DNA of 64,000 nucleotides, taken from the NCBI GenBank assembly GCA_024138015.1, contig JAMXBB010000001.1, forward strand, positions 91,034,463-91,098,462, in the 5' to 3' direction. This DNA is from Lumnitzera littorea (Eukaryota > Streptophyta > Magnoliopsida > Myrtales > Combretaceae). A program made the translations under genes and the position numbers. Below the pieces are notes generated by a model. That model was not told the origin of the DNA and made no database searches. It was given only the letters and a program-made list of their open reading frames with translations. This document shows positions 12,008-23,755 of this stretch, in pieces (position 1 is the first letter of the stretch; every line of letters starts with the position of its first letter).

Positions 12008-12047
12008 GCAATAGTGCCAAAAACTTGATGTTTTGCCAAAAACTTGA
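12008..12047 (-). promoter_or_regulatory. Primer-binding-site region with short tandem duplication
   Basis: Next to the inner end of the right LTR the minus strand reads CATCAAGTTTTTGGCA, then CTATTGCCGGTAAC. This resembles the TTTGGCGCCGTTGCCGGGGA primer site used by Athila/Tat-type elements, with mutations. An extra copy of about 19 bp (ACATCAAGTTTTTGGCAAA) lies in tandem, so the site is partly duplicated. Confidence 0.6.
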
Positions 12048-13374
12048 TGTAGACTAGTGCACCTATCAATTTATAATATAGCAAATATCCGAATGTTAAT
12101 CCCTTAGAAACTCTGATTAGTAGAACTCACTAGATCTTTATTAGCTAATTGATAAATTAAATTTCAAAAAACTTAAAGAAGTAAATCTAAATTACGACTA
12201 AAACTAAATTAAAGATTAACTAAGACACAATTCAAAAATTAACAGGAAAGCAATTCAATTAATTCAAAATTTAACGTTATACCTAGATCTTGTTTTCCCC
12301 AAATCCAACGTGTGATTTTCCTAAAGATCATTTAATTTATTCTTTAATATTTCTTGACCAAGAGAACTCTTTACTGAAGTTAATAACTTTCTTAAACCAA
12401 TTAACCCTAACCCTAGAATCACCTATTAGAATCTCTTCTCAATAGTAGGCCTAAGATTATATTATTAAACAATGAATTATCTATGCTTTAATTTAAAATT
12501 TCTAGAAAAATTTTACAAATTATCTCTAATCTTACAATAATTTTCATAAACTATGTCTAAATCTAATCTTATAAGAAATATCTCGATTCCCTTATAAGAT
12601 ATCAAACTCTAGATTATTACTCATGGAAATAATAACCTATATCATAAAGCAAACATAGTTGAATCAAAAAAATAATAAAGAACTAAATTAATCAATACTA
12701 ATTATGTCACATGAATAGATCTAAGTTTCACAATACCTAAATATTAAAAATCTATTCACTATATATCATAAAATAAAAATTTAAAAACAAAGTATAGAAA
12801 AGAGCATCATGAAATCCAAATAAAAATTAAATCTTCAAATCTTTTCTTCTCCTTGCTTTCTTGATTGTTCTTAACTTCAAAAACTCATTAAAAGTCGTGT
12901 AAAAAAGTTCTCTCAAATAAACCCTAACATGGCTTCATATATGAAAAATAAATAAAAAAAAGGTCAGCTGGGGACACAATCGTATCTTTTGGTCGTGTCC
13001 TTTATTGTACTTCACATTTGTCTTTTTCTTTTTTTTAAACTAGAAACGACATGACTGATGATATGGTCATGTCTTTTGGTCGTATCCTAAGCTGTAATAG
13101 CTGAAAATTAGGTTTGAATTCACTTGGAAATGACACAATTGTGTCATTTGACTGTATCGATCTTCAAACATTTATAACTTACTCATTTTAGCTCAGATTT
13201 GAGCAAAATTTGTTTCTATCTTCTCCTTTTCTCACATGGATCATTTCAAAACCTAGAAAACAAAATTTTACTTAATTAAATATTATTATCTAAAAATAAA
13301 CTTAAATATCAAGGAAAATCATCAAAAATTATCGAAAATTACTAAATAAAATATATGTAATTAGAAACTCATCA
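12048..13374 (-). repeat. 5' LTR of the 4-13 kb gypsy element
   Basis: A 1.33 kb repeat that reads TGTAGACTAG... from its left edge and ends ...CTCATCA at 13374, so its minus-strand form begins TGATGAG. It matches 4330-6046 apart from the 453-bp insertion there. The pair differ at many scattered positions, indicating an old insertion. It carries the GACACGACC-type inverted repeat words also seen at 8412-8620. Confidence 0.85.
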
Positions 13375-13401
13375 GTAGTTTAGTAATACGAATATCGGTT
13401 T

Positions 13402-13887
13402 TGTTGATAGCAAAATTTCGCCCAACAATATTGCTCAACACCTTGGCTATGGATCGATACTATTTTTAGTTAAGGCCTTCAATAGCTTAGCTTAGCTCAT
13501 CTAATGGGCCTAAGAGTCTGACCTACTTATATAATTGGTTTAAATTTGAAAAGTGGTGCAGATAGTCATGGCCCTGCATAACTTCATTATATAACTACCC
13601 ACTATTCCCATTCTTTAGGCATGTGCTTAATTAAAGAGTTTCCACGTGGTCCATGACTAAAGATTACTCGTTACTACAAATATCCAATACATACCTATAA
13701 ATAAGGGAATGAAAGCATTGTAAGAGCTTTTTGACACTCTCAAATACACTTAGCTTTTTTATTCATTCCCTTCTTTACTTTAAACATATGCTTACTTGGA
13801 CATTAGAGTAGTTACGTCAGATTAGCCTTAGTACCAACTATAACCTTTCTTTTTTCTTTTTATAGGATCAAAGTTTTATGGCCAAAT
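13402..13887 (+). repeat. 5' LTR of the TRIM-like element
   Basis: Starts TGTTGATAGC and contains the TATA-like CCTATAAATAAGGG near 13694. It is about 45 bp longer than its partner because of extra sequence around 13780-13830. The right edge is placed where similarity stops, so it is approximate. Confidence 0.75.
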
Positions 13888-14510
13888 TTGAAGAAATAAG
13901 AGGATGAATAACACTTCAAACCATACATGTTGAGGTTAAAGTGATGAAAATCACCTACATGCGCAAGAAAACCGCTTAAAGTCTGGACAAGAATTCATAG
14001 GAGAGTTTTCAAAGAGAGATGCAAAGAGTGAAGAGCGGGAAATGATAATCAAAATGAAAAAAGACTTTTATACATGTATGTTAATGATTTCTCCTATTGA
14101 AATTCTAACGCATGGCTAATGGTGATATGGGTACAAAATAAATGGCCAAGCATGGATGGTCGATACGTGTCAGAGGCTAGATATCTAAGGGACATTATAC
14201 CACTAGTAGTTAATAAGCCTTGTGATGCAATGATGAAAAACATAACACCTATTCTATGTGCTTGTGCAGAAAATGAATGGGTAAGAAAATTTAAAGGTTG
14301 TGACTTTTCACTTGAAATTTGATACAATGCGTTTCAAATGTCAGATTGAAGGATACCAACAACAATAAGACGAATTAGCTCGAAAGATATTTTATAACAT
14401 ACAAGAGAGCACAAGTTTGGGCCTATGCCTACCAAATGATCAAGTTGAGTGTCAATTCATATTATCAACTCCCATAGTCGAATTCTCAACCATAGGAGTT
14501 AGGGGGCAAA

Positions 14511-14950
14511 TGTTGATAGTAGAATTTCGCCTAATAATATTGTTCGATACCTCAGTTGCAGATCATTACTATTTTCAGTTGAGGCCTTCAATAGCTCGGC
14601 TCATCTAATATGTACAAAGGCCTGGCCTACTTATATATTTGGTTTAAATTTGAAACATAGTTGTGGTTTTACACAACTTCATTATATAACCACCTACTAC
14701 TCTTGTTCTTTAGTCATGTGCTTAATTAAAGAGCGGCTACATGGTACATGACCAAGGACTAGTAGTTACTACAAACATCCGATACACGCCTATAAATAAG
14801 GAAAAGAAAGCACTTTAAGAGCTCTTTAACATTCTCAAATACACCTAGCTTTCTCACTCATTCCCTTCTTCTACGCTAGACTAGCCTTAACACCCACTAT
14901 AGCCTTTCTTTCTTCTTTTTCTAAGATCAAAGTTTTATACCAAAATCAAC
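14511..14950 (+). repeat. 3' LTR of the TRIM-like element
   Basis: Starts TGTTGATAGT immediately after a polypurine tract and ends near CAAAATCAAC. The TATA-like box is conserved near 14791. The bases just outside each end (ATCGGTT on the left, AACCGAT on the right) are inverted rather than direct repeats, so the exact ends remain open. Confidence 0.75.
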
Positions 14951-15229
14951 CGATAACGAGTTTCCTAATAGGATAAATCAAATTTGATTCTTCCTCTTCC
15001 TAACGTTGTAATATGATGTTGTTGAACCAAAAATATATATATATATTTTTATTGTCTTAAACAATTTGGTTTTTAGTCACCTATCCCATTAAAAAATTCT
15101 ATCATCAAAAGTTGAAGTGTATATGAGTTTCACTTTCAAGCTCCTAAGTAGCCTCTTTGTTCAAATGTTGACTTCACTTCATTTTTAGATGCTTGAGGTT
15201 CTTGTTTCTTAATTTCTTGTTCTTAAATC

Positions 15230-16331
15230 GAATATCTTAATCAAATACTCCTAATATGCTAAGTCCTCATTGAGTTCAATCAATTCGATCTCCACTATGT
15301 GCCTTAGACCTAATATGTCTCCTTAATTGGGACACATGGAAAACATTATGTACTATAGACATCCTTAGGGTAGAGTGAGTTTTGTGATAAACATGGTCCT
15401 TGGTAGTAACTCATCCTCTCTTCATTTCACATTAGTTTAAATTTTTTGTCATTCTTGTGAATCTTTCATTTTCTAACGAATTATCTCCACTTTCTCATAT
15501 GTTTCTTGAATTGGGTCTTAGCTTATAGTTAACCTTTCAAAATTGTCCCATTACAAGAAATGAGCTATACTTTCGTCCGTAAAGGGCTTTTGTACTATAT
15601 TATCTTTAAGTTCCTCTTCGTTAGGGATACACAGTTGTCCTCTTACTCTAAGATATCTATCTTAGCTTGACATTCGTATAGTTCTCTTATTTTACTTTTT
15701 TTTTTTTTTTTTTAACTAGTGATAGCTCAACTTACATTGTGTTTGGTAATTTTTAGTTGAAAAAAAATCGGTAGAAATGAATAGAAAGGAGGAGAAAAGA
15801 GTGGAAACGGAAACCAAAATTTTACTTTATATTTAAAAATATAAGAAGGGTAAGAAAGGAAATGAAGATAAATGTTTCTCTTTACTTTATTTTGTTGGTT
15901 ATAAAAAAAATGGAGAGAAATGAAGTTGGTGTTCAACAAAATTGTCCTTTTTTTTTTATAAGCATTGTTACAAAGGATGATTTTGTAATTGTGTCTTGTT
16001 TCCACTTGTTTTCACCCATTTATCTTTAGTTTTGGAAAGAAAATAAATGATCTCCAAAAGTGGAAGTACTTCCATTTATTTCTTCATTTCTACTTATGTC
16101 AACTCTTCACTCAAATCCTCAATCAATTTCCTTTAATTTTCACTCTCTAAGACCTATTCACACACAATGTTAACTTTAATTCTTGAACATGCACTTACTC
16201 CTTTTAACTAATCAAACAAATCATCAATCCTTGGCAAAGGATATTTATTCATTGCCATCACCTTATTTAACATTTAATAGGAAATATATAACCTCATAGA
16301 TTAATCTTTCTTCCTAATAAAAAGCATAAGT
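15230..16331 (-). pseudogene. Ty3/gypsy pol relic (RT and integrase fragments)
   Basis: On the minus strand, 16170-16331 shows the reverse transcriptase words LFIRKKD, LNKVMAMNKYPLPRIDD and LFD, then VSACSRIKV, matching the conserved fingers/palm start of plant gypsy RT. After a MITE insertion the frame resumes with LSYH and a stop-interrupted L (the usual SGYHQL region). An A-rich tract and a deletion follow. Then comes LRVRGQLCIPNEEEL (integrase N-terminal region), DPIQETYEKVEII (the segment after the integrase core) and SIVHNVFHVSQLRR (the integrase C-terminal HNVFHVS motif). Frame stops abound. The palm YxDD box, RNase H and the integrase catalytic core are missing, so this is a collapsed fragment rather than a whole element. 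Confidence 0.8.
15735..16169. mobile_element. Tourist-like MITE inserted in the RT relic
   Basis: A 435-bp segment begins CATTGTGTTTGG and ends CACACAATG, giving terminal inverted repeats CATTGTGT. It is flanked by a direct TTA duplication (15732-15734 and 16170-16172). The interrupted RT frame on either side (SRIKV ... LSYH) rejoins when the segment is set aside, which independently marks the ends. A TTA/TAA target and short termini with TTTGG fit PIF/Harbinger-derived Tourist MITEs. It is non-coding. Confidence 0.8.
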
Positions 16332-18400
16332 GTAACACCCCAAACTCAAGGTATCACGATTTATCAAGTGCCCATAAGCCTCTATTGACATGTCAAGATT
16401 TAAAACTACAGTTGAATTATCCAAAATTCACATTAAAACTACTATTGTTATATTTTAGTAATAAATTATCAATGATAATAACCAAAGCCTCATAATTGTG
16501 TCTTTACAAATCTCTAAATAGAACATAACATTACTTAATTATAATCCTTCAAATAAACATGTACTGAAATCATGGTTCATGGACTAATACACTCAAAAAT
16601 CACATACCAAGCCTCCCCTTCATCTATCCACATCTAGCTTCCTTCAATAACTTAGTAATGTTGATCCTCATCGTAATAGTAATAATATTCTCCATTCTCC
16701 CCATCATATTCTGTATACTCATCTAACTGACCTACAGCTATAAGGGAAAAATAACAGAGTGAGCTAGATTATAGTATACAACACACAATCACATGTGCAT
16801 GAACAAGCAATGCAACACCACAATAAATAAAAATAATAGACTATTATATTCATTTAATTCTTTCAAACACCACACGAGAGTGTGCAAGACCCAACTCATA
16901 CACATTTGGATAACATGTATATATAATAAATACTTTTATTCTGTACCTAAGAACTGCCACCTCTGGCCCTAGGATTTCCTAATCTACCTCATATCATTGC
17001 AAAAAATAACTTTGCTAAGGACATTACTACCCAAAGATCATCAAGGTGCTCCTTAACATTCTACCATCACTAGCCCTTAATCGAGTTGAGCCAAGCACAA
17101 GCAACACACAATAATTAGGAGTTGAATATTCAATTACTTCATTTCACTTTTAACTAGCCTAAAAACCAAAACCAACAACCAAGTGTTACATGCTTAAAAA
17201 GTTTGTTTTGGATTATATTGAATCATCAAGGTAAGTAAAACCTATAAACAAGAAACTACTAGTTTTAAAACTTAAATGAATCCTCCTGTAGGTTTCTAAA
17301 CTAGTTAAATAGGGGTTACTAGGTCGAAAGCAACTAAACTAAGGAAAAAAGTTTGAAGGAAATGCATCCATAGGAAATACGATTGGAAGCTCAACCGTAC
17401 TCTTGGCTATGTCTCTTGTTTACTAAACAACATGTTTACGGGAAGAATCATAGCCGTGAACCCCTCTAGATGTCACATCCTTAAAATAACGTTTAGAATT
17501 ATGCCCATGATTTTTATTGTGACCTTCTAATCTTTTATCTTTCTTCCAAAGTCATGCCTAAACTTAAGGTTCTACATTTCTGTAGGAATCATGTTCAGAA
17601 GGATGTTTGTGTTCCTTGACCTTGTTCTTATTATCTTGCCAAAACCCTATTTCTCTTCAATTTTTTATCTACTAAACCCCTTCTTTACTCAACAAATTTG
17701 ATTCCACACCTTTGTTTATTATATTTTAAATTCGTTGTTTTCTTTTAATCGATTATTAACAATTAACGCTAAAAGAATTACTGAGTTTTGGATACCTACT
17801 TGATTTCTCATAAGATCTTGCACAAATCCCAAGCTTTCAAACTAAAATGCCTGAACAACTAACCTTCACTCATGAATTGAACTAGTACCCCATTAAGGGT
17901 TGTAATTCCTTTAAATCTTAATGTTTGCTTATCTTAAAATCCCTTTTCTTACCTTTAGGGTTGGCTTTTCTCATCCAACAGTTTGTGCACCATAATACTA
18001 ATTTCAAAATCAATGATAGAATCTCTTAACCAACAAAAAATCATAATGAAATACACAGTCTGCTCTTCTTACCTTAGAATTCTACGTAAAGTTGCTCAAC
18101 TAAGTAAGGGAGAAGCTCTATTTGTTGTAAGTTTGAGTTTAGTGAGTAAATGACCAAAGAGATGTCTTTAAAGCTATGTTAAGTTATGTATACCTAACTT
18201 TTGTAATCCTTAAAATACTCCTTACTAAACTTATCCATTTACTTTACTGTCCTTGCACTATTAATATGCTTCCTTTTATTTTCTTTTTATTTTTATTATT
18301 ATTACTTTTATTTTTCCTAGGTGTTGTAATAGGTACCTTCCATGGTGAAGCTAGAACTATACAGGTAGGTTGAGCCTAGTAAGCCAATCCATTAAACCTA
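16332..18400 (-). mobile_element. Probable LTR (solo or 3') abutting the RT relic, far end unresolved
   Basis: At 16332 the RT homology stops exactly at TGTAACACCCC. Its minus-strand form, GGGGTGTTACA, is a common LTR end in Tekay-type plant gypsy elements. I therefore infer an LTR inserted into the pol relic. The next 2 kb is unique, moderately complex and lacks gag/pol words. I could not find a matching second copy or a clear opposite terminus. Poly(A) tracts at about 18407-18427 lie just beyond. The right boundary given here is only where I stop describing it. Confidence 0.35.
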
Positions 18401-19209
18401 TAACCCAAAAAAAAAAAAAAAAAAAAAGCAACCTAAAGTTGAAAATTTTGACTTAATTAAATCAAGGTGCTTAGCCTACTCCATTTAACTTGTTAAATTA
18501 AGTAAGCCAACACTTTGACAGTAAAGTTAGACTCTTAACTTATATAAAGATGGAAAAGAAGAAGTAAAAAAAAAAAAAAAGTTATTAGTCAATCTCATTT
18601 TTATTTCTATTCAAGTAGGAATTTCAATTTCTTTTTTTTTTCTTTTTTTTTTCATTGGTATAATGGATTATATATATATATATATGTATATATGTGTATA
18701 ATGTATATGTATATATATATGCAAAGAACATATTGATAAACAAATACCTAATTTAAAATTGAGAACTTTTTTAATAGAGAAAAGAAAATTAATTGAGAAT
18801 TATGTAAAGCTAAAACCATTAACTAAGGAATACTCAATTCAACATGACTCCAAATTTAGATGATATTTCTTTATCATAACCAATATGGTGGGCATTCTTT
18901 GAAGTTTAATCATACAACATATAAAAGTATTTGATAAATATTAGCCTTCAAGTTTCAACTTATATCAATACCTCTTATTTTCCTTTTAACAAGCAATGAC
19001 TATACATATTTGATATTTTAAATGCAACTACTCATGCATTCTTTTTTAAGAACCATATTACATTTGACTGAAAAGATAAAGGAGTGAATATACTACTTGA
19101 TTTGTGGGTTGAATCTAAGTAGGTAGAGACATTTTATTATCCAAGACTATGGCATAATAATATGAAATCTTAGTAAATAGGAGTATTTAATTGTGAACTA
19201 GAGTTTGTA
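18401..19209. other. Intergenic, microsatellite and homopolymer tracts
   Basis: Contains A-runs near 18407-18427 and 18567-18580, T-runs near 18632-18650, and a mixed (TA)n/(TATG)n microsatellite at about 18666-18720. No coding or element signature is seen. Confidence 0.6.
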
Positions 19210-19560
19210 TCATGTTTGGGAATAGTAATAGATCAGAATGGAATGGAATTGAATTAAGATTATAATGATAAATCAATTTTCATGTTTAAAAGTACTTATG
19301 GAATAGAATGAAATAGGATGTATATATAATGGTATTTGTAAAAAATAATCTTAATTATTTATGTTATTTTAATTAATTAAAGCGGAATTGAATTACAATT
19401 TTACCTCCTTAAAAACTTAATCAAATTTCCCCTAAAAGCCAGAATCACTAATTCTAAGGGATAGTGATTTACCTTCGAAAAGCACATCTTAATGTGAGAA
19501 AGGGAGTGAAACTTAAAATCACAATTCTATTTTGGGTCTATTTCTGCGAACCAAATGTGA
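19210..19560. mobile_element. MITE of the GTCACATTTGG family (decayed)
   Basis: Begins near TCATGTTTGGGAATAG and ends CGAACCAAATGTGA, the inverse of TCACATTTGG. The body shares GGAATGGAATTGAAT, AATAGAATGAAATAGGATG and TTGGGTCTATTTCTGCGAACCAAATGTGA-like words with the element at 35174-35597. The left terminus has drifted and I see no clear target duplication. Confidence 0.55.
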
Positions 19561-19760
19561 GATTGAATTCTCTATTTTTTCTCCTATATATAAATGTTAA
19601 CTTTTGGTAAATTTATTTTTAATTGAAAAATAAAATTCACTTTTAGTAGGTTTATTTTATAATATTAAGTTTTTGCATTAAAAAAAAAAAAATCTTAACG
19701 GGTTATTAGTAGGTCAATCCATATAACCTAAAATTTTGGTACTAGAACTAACCCTATAAC

Positions 19761-20800
19761 TAAAGCTGTGCAAATGAACCAAGTAGACTAACCTACCCCA
19801 CCCCATATTGGCTTAAGAGTTAAGTGAGTTGGTACACTTTGGCTCGCTCACAAATGCAAGCTAGAATTTCCAACCCAATCCGCCCCATGGCAAATTGGTG
19901 GATAAAGCAAGTCAATCTATGAATTATACTATCCTTCATTTCCCATGAATGCACTATATAGAATATTTACAAATTATGGATTGCAATTCACGATCTTATC
20001 GGTTCCAATATTTATATTTAACTTTTATTTACTATAATATTTAATTTTTATTTTGTTTTGGAAAATTAAAGTTCTAATTTTTCTACGAAAATATATTCAT
20101 AACATACTTACATACATACATTTGTATCGATGTTTATATACTTCATAAAAGTCAAACATAAAGATGAAAAAAAAGAAGGAAGTAAATCATTTCTTAGACT
20201 TATTTAACAACATATCAAACTATATTTATAATTAGCTTTACATAATAATAATGATTGTATATAATACAATATTAATATATGATCAATTTCATTATACAAT
20301 TATTTTGAATGTTTTATATAAGTTAGTATTTAAGGTAATCATATATTATATTTATTATTTCCTATTACAAATAGTTAATAATAAACACATTAGTATCGTA
20401 TGATATATTGAACAATATGATTATGGTTAATTGGATATGAGCATATCGTGTAAGATTACTTCGATTTCAATGAATGAATATATTTTGAAATGAAATATAA
20501 TATCAATTACGTTTATTAAAAGCTCAATCATAAGACCTAAAATGCACCTAAATAAATGCATGAATAAAGCATTACAAGTTTTCTTTCTTTCTTTCTTTCT
20601 TTTTTAATATAGGATGGTAGGCCAACTAGTACCACCACCCCTACCTTATGCAACGGGTTAACCTACTTTGACCCGCGAGTTAAGTAGGGTAGGTTAGAAA
20701 AGCTCATATTTAAGAGAGTCAAAATTTTTTAGCCCACCCTACACTTTTTTATAAGTTATGTAGGTTAGCTCACATAACTTATCCTACTTGCACAGCTCTA
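19761..20800. mobile_element. Non-autonomous hAT-like DNA element
   Basis: The left end TAAAGCTGTGCAAAT and the right end, read in reverse complement as TAGAGCTGTGCAAGT, form 15-bp inverted termini with two mismatches. The TAGAGCTGTGCAA-type terminus is typical of plant hAT (Ac-like) elements. Both arms contain CCTACCCCACCC-like words in inverted orientation. The interior is A+T-rich without a transposase. The 8-bp flanks (CCTATAAC and CTCGTAGC) match only partly, as expected for an old insertion. Confidence 0.55.
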
Positions 20801-23500
20801 CTCGTAGCCCTCTAATAACTTGTACCATGTAAAATATGCTAAGTATAGAATACCTTAAGGAACTTATGAAATATAAAAGAATATATGAAGGTTAATCTTT
20901 CGATTTCTAAAGAAGTGAGTTAAAATATGGGAAAAAAGAGTGAAGTTTCAAGATTTATGCAAAGTTAGCCTACATACTTTCCAATAATAGCAATAAAGTT
21001 GGTAGTGGGAAGAATTGAGGTAAGAAAAGCAGACTATAAGAGTAAAGTAAGGGTTATGACAGAATAGACAAGAGAAGTAGAAAATAGAAACATATTAGGT
21101 TAAGGGTTTTTTATAGATGGTGGATTTGGGTTATAGCATATATTTATTTGCCTATTTATTTATTTTTCTATGAACATTTAACACATAAGGTAAAAGTACA
21201 ATATTGTTTTACATTCTTTATTACTATTTAATAAATTTTTTATAAAGAGATATCGGAAATCATAGCCAATACTATATATATCTTAGAATATAAATTTTAG
21301 AATAAGTAAAAAATATGAGAATATGATATGAGCATGAAAAGTAAGACTTTGAAAATTATATCTAATATCTATCTTATAACTTTTGATACGTATATATAAA
21401 TTATTTTGGTCGAGTAAAATATTAAAAGATTTATGGGTGTGTTAACTGTAAAGATTATCCACTTATCCTCGGAAAAGGTTGTATTTCAACTTGCATTGGT
21501 ATATGCAAAAGATGTTTCCATGCATGGTAAAACATGGTCAAGGGTATTGACAAAATTGGAAATGCCATTATTAAGGAAATTCTCCAAAAACGAATCTTTG
21601 GACACTTCCAGATTTCAGTCAAAATCAATCAGAAATAAGGAGAGAGTAGAGTATATCTTATTAGTAAAAAAGCCAATGTGGTGAACTGGAAATAATAAAA
21701 TAAATAAAAAATAAGGAAAGAATAGAGTATATCTTATTAGGAAAAAGGGCAAGGTGGTGAACTGGGGATCGCATCGCATGGTGTAGCCGAAAAGTAAATA
21801 TACGTAAAGGACCAAATTTTTAGTAACTTCATCTTGTATGTTAGTCCTTTTCCTTTTTCAGGAAAAAGCTTTCGGTTTCCGAGATGCCACTCATCTTGAT
21901 ATTCTCTTATTTAATTATCCCACTTGCTAAGCTAAGTAGGAAATTGGTTCCCTAGATCTAGTTTAAAATATAGGGTCTATCTTATGATAATATTTTTAAA
22001 TAAAAAATATTAAAAAATAAAATACTAAGCTTACTTTTTCTTTAAATTCTCATGTGATTATTTAATAAATAAAATACATATAAATTTTAATTAACATAAA
22101 TATTATAGATTGATCGGTGTGATAAAATACTTGAATATCATTAATCTTTTTTAAAAAATAAATAAATCTTACCACAACATATCATATAATTTACTCTTAT
22201 CATACTCACCCTCCAATCATATAATATCTTATAACGATATCATCGAAAGAAAATGGCAGCTAGCTATGTTGATAGACTATATAGTTATAGGAACAAAGTA
22301 AGCCGTTAGATCACCATCATTTTATAGCTTGAAATCATTGCCTAATATTGTGTGGTCAAACGCTATGATTTGATGTTTTCAATGGAAATCGCGGGCCATT
22401 GAAACAACCTTAATTTATCAAATGTCTTTCATGATAGGGCTAGAATATCTATTGGTATTATTTGTAAACTTAGGTACAACCGATCTTTATAATTAAGTTA
22501 CACCTACACTATTACATGCCTGTCTCGCATTTTTCCATTTCCGATTAGACAAGAAGTTCTATTGTAAATTAAGCTTCCAATGAGAATGGGACCCATCTTT
22601 TCATAAGAATGAGATTTCCAATAAGAAATTAAAAGGAGAATCTATCAGACAATTTATATAGGTCATTTTCATTAATATACATTTTATAACATGTTATGAA
22701 AATCTTTTATATCAAATTAAGAGTAAAAATTTCTTATATTTGATAGGAATACGTAAAATAGTAATCATGTCATATCATTTATTATTAAGGATGAAAGGTA
22801 TTATTGATTGATTAATTAACTAATAAACAAGGCCTTAAACCATCTAGTAGTTAGTCCTTTTCAAATTCTATCTTTAGTGAAGATGTGAAAATTTTAAAAT
22901 AATAATAATTACAATATTTAGTGTACAGTGAACTAACTATAAAAGGGTTGAAATATGTTTTTCACTGCGTTCTTGTTAGGCCAACTGTTCTTATGAACTT
23001 TTGAAATAAACAGATTTTTATCTGCTCTCTCACCACGACATTTTATCATTTATGACACAAGGTTTTTCTGGATTAAGTATATATTTTGTTAGATTAAATA
23101 TATTTGGATAAAATATTTTAAAAAGTTTGCTTCTTACATTGGTTTCGCATAATAAAAAGTGTAGTGTTAAAGCATTTTATAATGTTTTGTCGATTCTCCA
23201 TTATAAACGTCAAGACATCAGTGAAAATCAATCTCAATGTAAGAAAAAATGCAATAGACGTTTATCTTAATGTGCACAACTTGTCTAACCAGCTTAAAAC
23301 TATCTTAGTATCTCTTAGGGCTTTTCAATTATGTGGAATCTCTTCAATTTCATTATTCGTTAAGAATTTTTCTTCTCAGTATATACTTTAGTCAATAAAA
23401 AAGCCAAGCACAAAGTTCATAAAGGACATAAAAGCACCCAGTGGTTAAAGGATGGCCAGTTGTGGACAAGGTAGAAAGTGACTTTAAATTATCTATTTCC
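20801..23500. other. A+T-rich intergenic DNA, no gene seen
   Basis: Nothing recognisable except a short direct duplication near 21634-21767. Open frames at 21433-21684 and 23164-23391 encode no known motif and have A+T-driven composition, so I do not call them. Confidence 0.5.
21634..21767. repeat. Direct duplication of about 58 bp, spaced 76 bp
   Basis: Copies at 21634-21691 and 21710-21767 share AGAGTATATCTTATTAG and GTGGTGAACTGG with a few changes. An AAATAAAATAAATAAAA spacer separates them. It looks like a simple segmental duplication, not a transposon terminus. Confidence 0.8.
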
Positions 23501-23509
23501 ACGCTCTAC

Positions 23510-23755
23510 AGGCAGGTTATCAGAAAATACACATTCTTCAGCTAAGCCAGAGCCAACTTCTGCAACTTCATACACCTTTAGTTTGACATCTTCGAAATGT
23601 TGATATTCTTTTCCTTGGAAATCACAATAGCATCATAAATGAGGTTCGCTTGAGAATCATCATTTACAACTGCAGCCTCAAGTGTTGAGGCAAGAGCAAC
23701 GGACTTGGAAAACCACCCATTACCCTTCCCTGTATTTTAAAGGACGATGTAGTAT
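23510..23755 (-). pseudogene. Gene-like fragment of unknown family
   Basis: The minus strand reads a run with ordinary protein-like composition: GKGNGWFSKSVALASTLEAA, then VVNDDSQANLIYDAIVISKE. A one-base shift follows, then YQHFEDVKLKVYEVAEVG and SGLAEECVFSDN. It begins just after an AG at a plausible splice acceptor (AATACAG|GG) near 23738. The balanced composition and lack of A+T-driven Lys/Ile/Asn bias set it apart from the surroundings. I do not recognise the family. It is probably an exon captured or left from a duplicated host gene, disabled by the shift and by lack of any flanking exon I can find. Confidence 0.4.

Larger units (their letters stand above)
4250..13374 (-). mobile_element. 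Non-autonomous Ty3/gypsy LTR retrotransposon (gag-protease, pol deleted)
   Basis: A 9.1 kb element on the minus strand. Seen directly: two long direct repeats (about 4250-6046 and 12048-13374) enclose a degenerate gag and aspartic-protease region (about 9240-11865), a primer-binding-like site next to the right LTR, and a purine-rich stretch next to the left LTR (AGTGTAGGGAAGTT on the minus strand). No reverse transcriptase, RNase H or integrase motifs were found between the protease and the left LTR. A short segment near 9000-9060 resembles the usual post-integrase leader (ending CTTTTGGGAGGCAACC on the minus strand). I therefore infer a large internal pol deletion near 9060-9330. The gag and protease words suit the Athila/Tat branch of plant gypsy elements. 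Stops and shifts make it non-functional, and it could only have moved with help from other elements. Confidence 0.85.
13402..14950 (+). mobile_element. Small TRIM-like LTR retrotransposon
   Basis: Two direct repeats, 13402-about 13887 and 14511-14950, both start TGTTGATAG and share long matched stretches such as AATTTCGCC, GGTTTAAATTTGAAA and ATGTGCTTAATTAAAGAG. Between them lie only about 620 bp. Just before the right repeat the plus strand reads AGGGGGCAAA, a good polypurine tract. Each LTR has a CCTATAAATAAGG promoter-like box on the plus strand. Both observations set the orientation as plus. No gag or pol is present. A 67-codon open frame in the middle (14119-14322) matches nothing I recognise. 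The size and gene-poor interior fit TRIM-type elements, although the LTRs are longer than usual. No convincing 5-bp target duplication was found. Confidence 0.8.
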
